From: Cyanobacteria bacterium SZAS-4 | GTDB lineage: Bacteria; Cyanobacteriota; Vampirovibrionia; Obscuribacterales; Obscuribacteraceae | DNA: 64,000 nucleotides | Direction of reading: 5' to 3' | Assembly (NCBI GenBank): GCA_018266255.1 | Contig: JAFEAT010000022.1 | Span: forward strand, 1 to 64,000 | Part shown: one piece after another, positions 32,194 through 40,989 of the stretch | Layout of the letters: each line of letters opens with the position of its first letter | Position numbering within the stretch: the stretch's first letter is position 1 | The notes under the pieces: generated by a model | Databases searched by the model: none | What the model saw: only the letters and a program-made list of their open reading frames with translations | What the model was told of the DNA's origin: nothing | Program-made: the position numbers and the translations under genes

Positions 32194-33330
32194 ATGAGAT
32201 CGTTGAAGTATTTTTCCGCGATAGTGGCAGCAGCGCTCACTATTGGCTCAATTATGATGCCCGCTGACGTTTCGGCACGAAATTTGAGAGGGCAAAACGC
32301 CGGTACAAGCAACATATACATCCATCATTCGCTGTCATTGCCAAAGACTCAAATATTCCTGTTGCAAGACTATACTGGCAGCATCAACGCAAACTCACTT
32401 GTCGATAAAGCGACTCAACGTCCGATTACCTTGATGAATCCACCCAACTGCTACGGACCGGTGAATACAGCAATCTGGTATTTCAAGCTCGCTCCAAATC
32501 AAACCGCACAACTAACCAATTACGTTCAGACACCAGTGCACTTAGCTTTGTGGACGCCGGTGGACTCGAGCCTGAAGGGGCAAGACCCAACAACTTGCTG
32601 GTTTTCAAATAGCTGCTTCTCTTATCCCTTCACGTATGGATCGCCATCTACAGCCACTCCAGCAGGTGCAACATTCGTTGAATTCAACCTCAAAAACAAC
32701 ACGTTTGACACCGTCGATATCAGCGAAGTCAATGGCGTCAATGCTCGCTGGGTCATGGATCTACCTGGTGCCTGGTCTAATAGCGCGTACCGAAACGCGG
32801 CAGGAGCGCTCATTCCAATCTCTCGGATTGAAAACAGCCCAGGCCCTGGTCCTAACTTTTACGGCGACTACGGTAACCCTGGTGTTTATCCTTACGGCTG
32901 CACCAACTGCGCGTCTCGCTATCAAAACTTGACCGTGCCTGCAACGCCTCCCGGCACACAAAAGTCTGGTTGCCTGCAGGCAGACAATAACGCGCCAATT
33001 CCTTATCCAACCATGGATGTTGGCTGCGACAATGCAATCAACTACTATCCAAATAACAAGAATTCGAATCCACCGGTGGCTCCGGCAGATAGAAATGCTG
33101 CGCTGCCAGCGTATGAGAACCCGCCACCAGGGGTGCCACCACTCCCTGCAACTAAATATTTCGACCCTCAATATCACAAAAAGCTTTTCGACATCGCGGC
33201 GAATCCTCCAATTCCATTTGTCGGTTACGGCATCTGCGAAGTTCAGCGCGGTATATCACCGCTTGGTGGTGACATCGACGTGACGCTAACCAACTATCCA
33301 TTCGGACAAGTACAAAGTGGTTCACAATAA
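32194..33330 (+). CDS. Secreted Cys- and Pro-containing protein of unknown family
   Basis: Encodes 378 residues from an ATG with GAGGTG about 10 bases upstream. The signal peptide ends near VSA (28). The mature part has about ten cysteines, including CWFSNSC, CTNC and GDIDVTLTNYP near the end. The middle is rich in Pro, Asn and Tyr. The many cysteines suggest a disulphide-stabilised extracellular or periplasmic protein. No family recognised. The last 14 bases overlap the next gene, so the two products are likely made together. Confidence 0.78.
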   Translation: MRSLKYFSAIVAAALTIGSIMMPADVSARNLRGQNAGTSNIYIHHSLSLPKTQIFLLQDYTGSINANSLVDKATQRPITLMNPPNCYGPVNTAIWYFKLAPNQTAQLTNYVQTPVHLALWTPVDSSLKGQDPTTCWFSNSCFSYPFTYGSPSTATPAGATFVEFNLKNNTFDTVDISEVNGVNARWVMDLPGAWSNSAYRNAAGALIPISRIENSPGPGPNFYGDYGNPGVYPYGCTNCASRYQNLTVPATPPGTQKSGCLQADNNAPIPYPTMDVGCDNAINYYPNNKNSNPPVAPADRNAALPAYENPPPGVPPLPATKYFDPQYHKKLFDIAANPPIPFVGYGICEVQRGISPLGGDIDVTLTNYPFGQVQSGSQ

Positions 33331-34666
33331 ACTGACAAAACCAAGCAAGCTAATTTGCGCAGCAGCACTAATCATTGTGGTTGGTGCTGCCCCTGCTTGC
33401 AACGCAAACGAAGTTTCCAAAGTTGATGATGTTACTGCTGCTCATAGCCCTGAAGGGGTCTCCAAAGTTGATGCGGCTCGGCAGTTAGTCAATAAAGCTG
33501 TCGTTCTGCAATCCGCCGGGCGCCAACTACAAGCGATTGCCTATTTCGAGAAAGCAAAAGCTCTCGACTCCAACAACTGGCACGCATCTCTGGGCTTAGC
33601 AAAGAGTCTGATGTTGCTAGACAGACGCCTTGAAAGCATCGCAATCCTGCATAACATGTACGCTCAAAGCGGCACAAACTTCGAGCGCGAATATCAGTTG
33701 GGACAAGCTTTCCTTTTTTACAATCAACCAGCTCTGGCAGTAGAGACTGCTTCAAGAGCGATGCAATTGGCGAGAACTTCGGACGAAAAATCGAGAAGCC
33801 TTCAGCAACTATTCTTGAGTTGTATCAGAGACAATCAAGAACAGCGCGCTAGAGATTTGCAGCGTCAAGTGCTCGAAGAATGCAAGCCGACCGATGAACA
33901 GGTCTACATTCGAGCCGCAACCATTGCTTCACCGTTAACTCCCGAAACTTCGATGGAACTATTGAAAGCGGCGATGCTAAACCTCAACAAGCCAGAGAAT
34001 TCTGGAACGTTTTTCAGGTTGGCGCAGATATTCGACAAGAAAACAGAATTTGTCCAATACGATCGCACCAAATATAGTGCATGGCTGCGTAACTCAGATG
34101 CTGCTTACAAGCAAGCCTTTAACGTCGATCCGAGCCCCTCGCTCTACAGGCTTGCACTAGCGAACAATGCGGCTAAACAGGGCCACGAAAGCGAGCTCAT
34201 TACAGAACTCCTGGCGGCACACGAGTCCAATATGCAAGACCAACTGCCAGGTTATCTACTTTCAAAACTCAAACCGATGGAAGTGGCAACAACAAATCTG
34301 AGCGGTGCATTACCGCAGGCAGCAGTGAATTTGACGCAAGTCAAACTAGCGATTGAAGGGCTTCACTGCTCATGCAAGCGGTCAATGATCATCAATTCCT
34401 TCAAGCAAACACGCGGAATTATCTTGACCACCATCTCACCAAAATTCCCATTTGTAGGAACCGTTCTCGTTGATGAATCGATGATCTCCACGAACGACAT
34501 GCTTTCGAAAATTGCGAACAAACCGCTTCCAGAATTCAACTACAAATTGATTTCAACAAAGCCAATAAAAAGCGCACAAGAAGCATTGCAGGTGGATGTT
34601 GACGGGCGCAAGTTCGAATACCCTGCGGTCATCGACGCTTGGCCCGAGTTCAAACCTTCGACTTAA
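33317..34666 (+). CDS. Exported TPR protein with a C-terminal HMA-like domain
   Basis: Encodes 449 residues from a GTG at 33317 inside the end of the upstream gene. The signal peptide ends near CNA (30). TPR-like helical repeats fill about residues 50-320 (QSAGRQLQAIAYFEKAKALD is the clearest). Residues about 345-420 look like a heavy-metal-associated ferredoxin-like fold: VKLAIEGLHCSCKRSMI, where the usual GMxCxxC metal site reads GLHCSC, then a beta-strand GTVLVDES. The shortened CxC could still bind metal. The partner is likely the Cys-rich protein encoded just upstream. Confidence 0.75.
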   Translation: MVHNKLTKPSKLICAAALIIVVGAAPACNANEVSKVDDVTAAHSPEGVSKVDAARQLVNKAVVLQSAGRQLQAIAYFEKAKALDSNNWHASLGLAKSLMLLDRRLESIAILHNMYAQSGTNFEREYQLGQAFLFYNQPALAVETASRAMQLARTSDEKSRSLQQLFLSCIRDNQEQRARDLQRQVLEECKPTDEQVYIRAATIASPLTPETSMELLKAAMLNLNKPENSGTFFRLAQIFDKKTEFVQYDRTKYSAWLRNSDAAYKQAFNVDPSPSLYRLALANNAAKQGHESELITELLAAHESNMQDQLPGYLLSKLKPMEVATTNLSGALPQAAVNLTQVKLAIEGLHCSCKRSMIINSFKQTRGIILTTISPKFPFVGTVLVDESMISTNDMLSKIANKPLPEFNYKLISTKPIKSAQEALQVDVDGRKFEYPAVIDAWPEFKPST

Positions 34667-34716
34667 TGAGACAGCAACCAAACCGGGTCAAACCGATAGA
34701 AATGCATCAAATTAAA

Positions 34717-34731
34717 CACCCGCTCGTGGTG
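34717..34731. repeat. Degenerate palindrome-like site between convergent genes
   Basis: CACC and GGTG half-sites separated by seven rather than six bases. It lies between the convergent genes ending at 34666 and 34741. Possibly a mutated member of the dispersed set. Confidence 0.2.
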
Positions 34732-34740
34732 CCAGACACG

Positions 34741-36102
34741 TCACGACTTAGCTTTTATTAGTGCCGAAGTCACTCGGGTTGTCGCAGTACCACCCGGTGA
34801 TGTCTTTGCATTTGCCGAATTGACTGCATTAAACACTTCGTAGACGGATTCTTCGAATTCTGCGGCATGTTTTTTATAGTCAACGATTGGCACCGCTTGG
34901 AGTGAAATCTTGCTGTCGCGCGCATGTTGAACTACACTGGCAACAGCTTCGTGAGCGGCTCTGAACGCCACGCCTTTAACTACTAGATATTCAACCAAAT
35001 CCGTGGCAAACAGCTCTGGATCGGACGCTGCTTGAAGCGTTTTTTCGCTGACAACTTGCATCCCTTGAATAGCCAGGGTCATAACTTTTAGACAAGCGGA
35101 TAACTCGTCGGCCACTTTAATCGCGCCTGGTTTTGTCTCTTGCAAATCGCGATTATATCCAACAGGCAGTCCTTTCAACGTGATCAAAACATTGACCAAC
35201 TCACCGACTATTGCGCCGGTTTTCCCGCGCACCAACTCCATTGGATCTGGGTTTTTCTTCTGCGGCATCAAACTAGAAGTCGTTGTCAGATCGTCTGGAA
35301 ACTGGATAAATCCAAATTCTTTCGTGCACCAAATTACCAACGTCTCTGCCAACTGGGAGAGGTGCACAGAGGTAAGTGAGGATGCGAACAAGAACTCCGC
35401 GATGAAGTCACGATCGCTCACCGCATCAACGGAGTTTCCAAATACACTGGACAACTCTAAAGCGGCCGCCGTAACATCAGGCATGATCGGCAAGCCTGAT
35501 CCAACAAGCGCTCCAGCTCCTAGCGGAGAGATGCCTGTGCGTTTACTCGAATCTGCAAATCTTCCTTTGTCGCGCCCAAACATCTCGACATATGAATGCA
35601 TTATGTGCGCAAACAAGAGAGGCTGAGCCCGCTGCAGATGCGTGTAGCCCGGCATAACCACACCAATATTCGCTTCGGCTGTTGTAATCAAAGCTTCTTG
35701 CAAATCGGCAATCAGCTTCTCCATTTCTGCAGTCTTATCCAGGATGAAGAGTCGCATGTCCAGCGCCACCTGGTCGTTGCGACTGCGCGCCGTATGCAAG
35801 AGCTTTGCATCGGCGCCAATCAATTCACCTAGTTTCGATTCGACGTTCATGTGAACGTCTTCGTACTGCGCTTCGAGAATGAACGTTCCCTTCTCGTACT
35901 GATCTTTCAGAGTGTTCAGTCCGGATTTGAGATTGTCCGCCTGGGCTGGAGTAACCAGCCCAGACTTTTTCAGCATCTCGACATGAGCGAGACTGCCGTT
36001 TATGTCAGCTTCAACAATCGCCTGATCTGCTTTTGCAGATGCAACGAACTCGGTGACGACGTCACTTAATTGTTCTTTGAAGGCTTTTCTTAAAACTTTC
36101 AT
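34741..36102 (-). CDS. argH: Argininosuccinate lyase
   Basis: Encodes 453 residues. It cleaves argininosuccinate to arginine and fumarate, the last step of arginine synthesis, as a cytoplasmic tetramer. The fumarase-superfamily signature is TSSLMPQKKNPDPMEL, carrying the mobile-loop catalytic Ser. Other conserved blocks are HTARSRNDQVA and GYTHLQRAQP. The start at 36102 lies 41 bases inside the end of argG, so the genes are translationally linked. It is the last gene of the minus-strand argR-argG-argH operon. Confidence 0.97.
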   Translation of the reverse strand: MKVLRKAFKEQLSDVVTEFVASAKADQAIVEADINGSLAHVEMLKKSGLVTPAQADNLKSGLNTLKDQYEKGTFILEAQYEDVHMNVESKLGELIGADAKLLHTARSRNDQVALDMRLFILDKTAEMEKLIADLQEALITTAEANIGVVMPGYTHLQRAQPLLFAHIMHSYVEMFGRDKGRFADSSKRTGISPLGAGALVGSGLPIMPDVTAAALELSSVFGNSVDAVSDRDFIAEFLFASSLTSVHLSQLAETLVIWCTKEFGFIQFPDDLTTTSSLMPQKKNPDPMELVRGKTGAIVGELVNVLITLKGLPVGYNRDLQETKPGAIKVADELSACLKVMTLAIQGMQVVSEKTLQAASDPELFATDLVEYLVVKGVAFRAAHEAVASVVQHARDSKISLQAVPIVDYKKHAAEFEESVYEVFNAVNSANAKTSPGGTATTRVTSALIKAKS

Positions 36103-37285
36103 TGCGCTTGCTCCATGCTGTTAACCGCAGACCATTTATGTTGATGAATCCGCCAGAATCAGCTTGGTTGAAGATTCCCATTTCTTCGAAACTGGACATT
36201 TTGTGGTCGTAGAGTGACGACTCTGAACCTCTGGCAACAACTCCCGAGTGCCCCTTATACAACTTGATTTTTGCCCAACCAGAAACCGTTGCCTGCGTTT
36301 CATCGATGAATTTGCGCAGCAACAAATGCTCCGGAGCAAACCAATAGCCGTTGTAGGTGAGTTCGGCAAACTTGACGCCCAGGCTTTCTTTTAAGTGAGA
36401 AACTTCCCGGTCCAAAGTAAGTGACTCAATCGCCTGATGCGCTTGCATAAGAATGGTGGCACCAGGGGTTTCGTACACGCCGCGAGACTTGATACCGATG
36501 TAGCGATTTTCGACGAGGTCGACGCGTCCTACGCCATGTTTTGCACCAAGCGCGTTAACGGCTTCGAGCAATTCAACAGGCTTCAACTGCTTTCCATCAA
36601 CTGAAACAGGCACGCCATCTTTAAATTCGATGGTGACATATTCTGCCTTATCTGGCGCTTGCTCTGGGTTCGTTGTCCACTGACACAAATCATCTGGTGG
36701 AGCAGCAGCAGGATCTTCAAGAATTCCGCCTTCATAACTGATATGCATCATGTTCGAGTCCATTGAATATGGCTTTTCTTTGGAGACTGGAACTGGAATG
36801 CCATGTTTCGTCGCATAATCGATCAAATCGTTTCTGCCGCTGAATGTCCATGTGCGCCATGGAGCGATTACTTCAATGTGTGGTGCAAGCGCTTTGATTG
36901 CCAACTCGAATCGCACCTGGTCATTACCTTTACCGGTAGCACCGTGGGCGATGGCATCACAACCTTCCTTCAACGCTGCAGTTACCATCCCTTCTGCGAT
37001 ACAAGGACGGGCAAGGCTTGTGCCCATCAGGTAAGTGCTCTCATAAACTCCATTTGCTTTAATCGAATTGAAAACATAATTTTCAACGAAATCTGCTCGC
37101 AAATCTTCGACGATGCATTTATCTGCGCCTGTCTTTAGCGCTTTCTCTTCGACGCCACTCAAGTCATCAGTCTGTCCAACGTTCGCGCAGTAAGCCACGA
37201 TTGGCACGTTGTACTTCTCTTTGAGCCAGGTCAAAATGCACGATGTATCGAGTCCGCCGCTGTAAGCCAGCAGAATTTTCTTCAT
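36062..37285 (-). CDS. argG: Argininosuccinate synthase
   Basis: Encodes 407 residues from an ATG at 37285 with AGGGG upstream. It joins citrulline and aspartate with ATP to form argininosuccinate. The ATP-pyrophosphatase motif AYSGGLDTS is at residues 7-15, and ATGKGNDQVRFE is conserved. Compared with the usual length of about 400, the C terminus is slightly extended (ESFKKSLQRTIK) where it overlaps argH by 41 bases. It lies 23 bases after argR and should be controlled by the same operator. Confidence 0.97.
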   Translation of the reverse strand: MKKILLAYSGGLDTSCILTWLKEKYNVPIVAYCANVGQTDDLSGVEEKALKTGADKCIVEDLRADFVENYVFNSIKANGVYESTYLMGTSLARPCIAEGMVTAALKEGCDAIAHGATGKGNDQVRFELAIKALAPHIEVIAPWRTWTFSGRNDLIDYATKHGIPVPVSKEKPYSMDSNMMHISYEGGILEDPAAAPPDDLCQWTTNPEQAPDKAEYVTIEFKDGVPVSVDGKQLKPVELLEAVNALGAKHGVGRVDLVENRYIGIKSRGVYETPGATILMQAHQAIESLTLDREVSHLKESLGVKFAELTYNGYWFAPEHLLLRKFIDETQATVSGWAKIKLYKGHSGVVARGSESSLYDHKMSSFEEMGIFNQADSGGFININGLRLTAWSKRNESFKKSLQRTIK

Positions 37286-37308
37286 TTTCCAATCCCCTTT
37301 GTGTTGAT

Positions 37309-37782
37309 TTATTGTGTCATGCTGCGCAAAGTCTTTACGACGTTTGCTGTTTTCGACTCAGCGTTTACTACAAAAAAAACTGTGTTATCGCCTGCAACAC
37401 TGCCCAACAATTGAGGCATTTGCAGATTGTCTATCGCTTCTGCGACATATGATGCAGCTCCGCTGTCAGTCCTGACCACGATCATATTTCCCGAGTGGGT
37501 TATGTCCTGGATAAATTTGCTTATCGATTCGAGCGCTGCCGGCTTCGGCTTCGTCGTCGGCTTCGGTAAGGTTTGGCGACTAACATATCGGTACGCTCCT
37601 TCGTCTTCTACTTTGACCAATCCAAGTTCACGAATATCTCTCGACAAAGTCGCCTGATTTACTGGAATCCCCATCTTCAGTAGCGCTGATTGCAACGCTG
37701 CCTGAGTATCAATCGATGATTTCTCAATCACCGAAAGGATTTTTCGCTGGCGCTCGACTCGTGTTTGAACTTGCATGTGCAT
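37309..37782 (-). CDS. argR: Arginine repressor ArgR
   Basis: Encodes 157 residues from Met1 at 37782, or 155 from the second Met at 37776. The N-terminal winged helix (about 10-75) has VNQATLSRDIRELGLVKV, the DNA recognition region of ArgR/AhrC. The C-terminal domain (about 85-155) has VVRTDSGAASYVAEAID and GSVAGDNTVFFV, which form the hexamer and bind arginine. With arginine bound it represses arginine synthesis genes. Two adjacent ARG-box-like sequences cover the region of Met1, indicating autorepression of the argR-argG-argH operon. Confidence 0.95.
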   Translation of the reverse strand: MHMQVQTRVERQRKILSVIEKSSIDTQAALQSALLKMGIPVNQATLSRDIRELGLVKVEDEGAYRYVSRQTLPKPTTKPKPAALESISKFIQDITHSGNMIVVRTDSGAASYVAEAIDNLQMPQLLGSVAGDNTVFFVVNAESKTANVVKTLRSMTQ

Positions 37783-37813
37783 AATTATTCATGCGATAGC
37801 ATAATTATGCAAT
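37778..37813. promoter_or_regulatory. Tandem ARG boxes (ArgR operator)
   Basis: TGCATAATTATTCATGC (37778-37794) and AGCATAATTATGCAAT (37798-37813 region) are two similar AT-rich palindromes separated by three bases, the arrangement bound by ArgR hexamers. The first overlaps the upstream ATG of argR. Binding would block the argR-argG-argH transcript and might also affect the divergent gene at 37921. Confidence 0.75.
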
Positions 37814-37920
37814 CAATTCTTTCCATAAATTAAGAAGCTTTACAGCCTAATTTTTTGGCAGCCGGCTGTCTGGGAAGTATTGAGATCATCACGGGAGAGT
37901 TTCGATGGAGAGGAATATCG

Positions 37921-38484
37921 ATGAACAAGTTGGCAGCTCTACTGGCGACGATGGTCATAATCCAAGGCTCAGCAGTCTTTGCCGCAGCAGAAGCAGGGTA
38001 TCCGCCCTACACGAAGAAGCAGCTCTACGCGAAGCACGACCTGCGCGGAAAATCCGCTCCCAAACTGAACGTAACCGAATGGCTCAACGGCGCAGCGCCT
38101 GATACAAAGGGAAAAGTTGTGCTTCTGGACTTCTGGGCGACATGGTGTGGACCGTGCGAAGAGCTGGTTCCAGAGCTCAACCAGTACAAGAAGAAGTTCG
38201 GAAACGACCTGGCCATCATCGGTATCACGGACGAAACAGCAAAAGATGTAGAGAAGTTTCGTAAAAGAACACCGATTGATTACGATATCGCTCTGGCACC
38301 GAATCAAGAGATGTACGAAGCGATTGGCATCAGCGGAATTCCACACTGCCTGGTCATCTCAGCAGACGGAATCGTGCGATGGCAGGGTTTTCCGCCGATG
38401 GATGAAGATGAATTGACGGAAGAAAAACTGGCGCAAATTATTCAAGAAAGCAAAAAGCAGGAAGCAAAGACCGCCACTCCTTGA
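37921..38484 (+). CDS. Exported thioredoxin-like protein (TlpA/ResA type)
   Basis: The frame is open from 37855, but the ATG at 37921 with GGAGAGGA upstream begins a signal peptide and is chosen (187 residues). The signal peptide ends near VFA. The thioredoxin fold has FWATWCGPC with Cys76 and Cys79, and the cis-Pro in SGIPH. The redox pair is intact. TlpA/ResA proteins are usually extracytoplasmic reductants in cytochrome c maturation or disulphide handling; the substrate here is unknown. A Lys/Glu-rich tail ends the protein. Confidence 0.88.
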   Translation: MNKLAALLATMVIIQGSAVFAAAEAGYPPYTKKQLYAKHDLRGKSAPKLNVTEWLNGAAPDTKGKVVLLDFWATWCGPCEELVPELNQYKKKFGNDLAIIGITDETAKDVEKFRKRTPIDYDIALAPNQEMYEAIGISGIPHCLVISADGIVRWQGFPPMDEDELTEEKLAQIIQESKKQEAKTATP

Positions 38485-38568
38485 GGCTTGAAACTGGAGT
38501 TAACCCTATTGCATCTCTAATTCTGGGTGATAATGTACGTGTACTGATATCAACAGCGGAATCTTCGC

Positions 38569-39300
38569 ATGCAAACTCCAGACGAAATAACCGACGAGCC
38601 AACCAAAACGGAAGGCTCCGACAAAAGTACGAACTCCGACAAAAAAGCGGATAAGGCATCTGGCATGGTCGAACTACTCAAGTATGTTCTGATGGTCCTC
38701 TTGATCATGACTGTGCTGAAAGGCACTATCGCCGAAGCGCGCTTCATTCCCTCGGGCTCGATGGAACCAAATCTGAACATTCAAGACCGCGTGCTTGTCG
38801 AAAAGTTAGGTCCCGTGTTCGGCAGAGAAGTGCAGCGCGGCGATATTCTCGTCTTTTATCCGCCCCAGATTGAGACCGGAGTTCCAGATAACGGGCTGCT
38901 CGGAAGATACATTCCCTTCGTGCCAGAGAGCCCGCCTGCTTTCATCAAGCGAGTGATCGGACTGCCTGGAGATGTGATCACCATCGAGCACGGAGTGGGG
39001 GTCAGCGTAAACGGCAAACTCTATGAGGTTGCGGGCGCAACGACACCTGAGTACGATCTCGCCAAGCTCGGCGACATTCAAGGCTACTCGATGAAAGGTG
39101 TCTATATTCGCCCTTACGGAGCGAGCAAAAAAGCGATCGTTGTACCGCAAGGTTCATATTTTATGATGGGCGACAACCGCAACGCGAGCGCAGACAGTCA
39201 CGTATGGGGCTTCGTTTCGCAAGATCGAGTTGTTGGTCGTGCTTGTCTCGTCTTTTGGAAACAGCAGTGGTTGCAGTCCTTGTTGCACGGACGCGGATAA
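38569..39300 (+). CDS. lepB: Signal peptidase I
   Basis: Encodes 243 residues. A charged cytoplasmic N terminus (1-33) leads to one membrane helix (about 34-52). The catalytic Ser64 is in PSGSMEP and Lys127 in FIKRVIGLPGD. The later boxes MMGDNRNASADSHVWG are conserved. It removes signal peptides from Sec- and Tat-exported proteins on the outer face of the inner membrane. Many of the neighbouring genes encode its likely substrates. Start ATG at 38569; no strong ribosome binding site is seen. Confidence 0.95.
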   Translation: MQTPDEITDEPTKTEGSDKSTNSDKKADKASGMVELLKYVLMVLLIMTVLKGTIAEARFIPSGSMEPNLNIQDRVLVEKLGPVFGREVQRGDILVFYPPQIETGVPDNGLLGRYIPFVPESPPAFIKRVIGLPGDVITIEHGVGVSVNGKLYEVAGATTPEYDLAKLGDIQGYSMKGVYIRPYGASKKAIVVPQGSYFMMGDNRNASADSHVWGFVSQDRVVGRACLVFWKQQWLQSLLHGRG

Positions 39301-39354
39301 AATCTGCTTTCTATCAATGCGACTTACCTGTATATTGTGGACAGAAGGTGTTTT

Positions 39355-39954
39355 ATGAAGTCAAACAATTTACTATCGGTCAGTATTTCACTGGTCATTG
39401 CAGGTGGATTTTTCGCATCTGATGCTCATGCTCAAAACCGTGACGTGAGTCTGATGCCTATCGCAGCAGACGAACCGATCGCACCGGCGGGATTTCCACC
39501 TCTGCCAGATCGTTTAGATTTACCGATCGCTCAAGCGGCACAAGCAGCGAATTACAGGCAGCCAGAGACGAGGATTTACGGCGGCGGCTACCAGCATGCT
39601 CCAACGATTGTGCCGCGAAAACATTCGGCAGACGAAGCATTTAGCGAACCCGAGAGAGCTCCGGTTAATCAACAGGAAGGATCTCAAATCAGACAGAGAG
39701 AGTCGGGTCCACCGCAGCGAAAGTTCGACCGTTATGGAGTTATTCCAACTAATCAACCGGAAGAGCAAAATGTGGAAGCGCCGAAGCCAGTCACTGTAGA
39801 TCAGGCGCGTCCTCAAGATCTTTCTCTCCCCAATGATACAAAAGACTACTCAGGCGGTCATGCGCCGCGCAGAGATGGCGTGCGTAACCAGTTGCACGAC
39901 CAATTCATAAAGAAACCACTGCAAGACATCAGAAGTAGATTCGGCATCTTGTAA
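39355..39954 (+). CDS. Secreted Pro/Gln-rich protein of unknown function
   Basis: The frame is open from 39337, but the ATG at 39355 with AGAAGGTG upstream begins the signal peptide (199 residues). The signal ends in AHA. The mature protein is hydrophilic, rich in Pro, Gln, Arg and Glu, and probably mostly disordered. There are no cysteines in the mature part. It lies 54 bases after lepB on the same strand, but no functional link is evident. Confidence 0.75.
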   Translation: MKSNNLLSVSISLVIAGGFFASDAHAQNRDVSLMPIAADEPIAPAGFPPLPDRLDLPIAQAAQAANYRQPETRIYGGGYQHAPTIVPRKHSADEAFSEPERAPVNQQEGSQIRQRESGPPQRKFDRYGVIPTNQPEEQNVEAPKPVTVDQARPQDLSLPNDTKDYSGGHAPRRDGVRNQLHDQFIKKPLQDIRSRFGIL

Positions 39955-39968
39955 CACCATATATGGTG
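39955..39968. repeat. Dispersed palindrome, copy 7 (CACCATATATGGTG)
   Basis: Perfect palindrome starting on the first base after the stop codon of the secreted protein gene and 17 bases before the start of the next gene. Confidence 0.6.
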
Positions 39969-39985
39969 CACGTAAAACCGGCGAG

Positions 39986-40915
39986 ATGACAAATAAAGTA
40001 AATCCACATTTGATACTGCCTGCAGGCACTCAAATCGTCACGCTTGTGTCTATCAATGCGCGCAATGCATTTCCTGCACGACGCAGTGGTGTTGTCGGAA
40101 AAATCATCAAATCACCAACAGACAATCAACACACTTACCTGATTCAATTTCCAGATGGGCAGCAAGTCAGTCTCAAGCGCAGCGAAATAGCAATACGCAA
40201 ACAAGTGCAGGGACTGAACTTTGATTTGCCAGCAGATGCGCTCTCTGACCGCAATCTCTACGATTACGTTATCTATCGCTGCGTCGTGGGATCAAATGCG
40301 TTTGGATTATCTGGTGAGAATTCCGACGTGGATTTGCGTGGCATCTATCTGCCACCAGCATCGATGCATTGGTCACTGTATGGACTACCTGAACAAATCG
40401 AAAAAACAGATTCTGATGAAGTTTACTGGGAGCTGCAAAAATTTCTGACGCTCGCGCTCAAGGCAAATCCAAATGTTTTGGAATGTTTGTACACGCCCTT
40501 AATCGAGCATGCAACTCCACTCGCACAGGAGCTCTTGGCAGAACGCACTCGGTTCCTTTCGCGTCTCGTCTATCAAACTTATAACGGCTACGTGATGTCT
40601 CAATTTCGGAAACTGGAACAAGACATTCGCACAAGCGGCGAGTTGCGATGGAAGCATGTGATGCATTTGCTCAGGCTGTTGCTGTCAGGAATTACAATTC
40701 TGCAAGAGCATTCTGTGCCGGTTGAGGTTGGACAATACAAAGATCGATTGTTGACAGTTCGCCACGGGCAAATGTCATGGGATGACGCAAATAAGTGGCG
40801 GCTGGAATTACACAAAATCTTCGATAACGCTTTCGAAGAAACAACGTTGCCGGAGCGTCCGGACTACGAATGGGCAAATAGCTTCTTAATTAAAGCTCGA
40901 CGAGAAATGATATAA
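39986..40915 (+). CDS. RlaP-like DNA polymerase beta superfamily nucleotidyltransferase
   Basis: Encodes 309 residues. The N-terminal 65 residues look like a small beta-barrel (SGVVGKIIKS and YLIQFPDGQQVSLKRSEI). The nucleotidyltransferase core begins with GSNAFGLSGENSDVDLRGIY, where Asp residues in S-D-V-D-L-R-G are the metal ligands. EVYWELQKFLTLALKANPNVLE and the helical C terminus fit the PF10127 group, named RlaP because some members sit with RNA ligases. It may add nucleotides to RNA ends. It is 9 kb from the hen1-pnkp operon, so a link to RNA repair is possible but not shown. Confidence 0.83.
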   Translation: MTNKVNPHLILPAGTQIVTLVSINARNAFPARRSGVVGKIIKSPTDNQHTYLIQFPDGQQVSLKRSEIAIRKQVQGLNFDLPADALSDRNLYDYVIYRCVVGSNAFGLSGENSDVDLRGIYLPPASMHWSLYGLPEQIEKTDSDEVYWELQKFLTLALKANPNVLECLYTPLIEHATPLAQELLAERTRFLSRLVYQTYNGYVMSQFRKLEQDIRTSGELRWKHVMHLLRLLLSGITILQEHSVPVEVGQYKDRLLTVRHGQMSWDDANKWRLELHKIFDNAFEETTLPERPDYEWANSFLIKARREMI

Positions 40916-40989
40916 GACGCCCGCAGGTTAGGATTCCGGTCCCTGGGTGGCATAATTAAATTCTAGAGTTACGGTCGGAGCCGTCGCGT

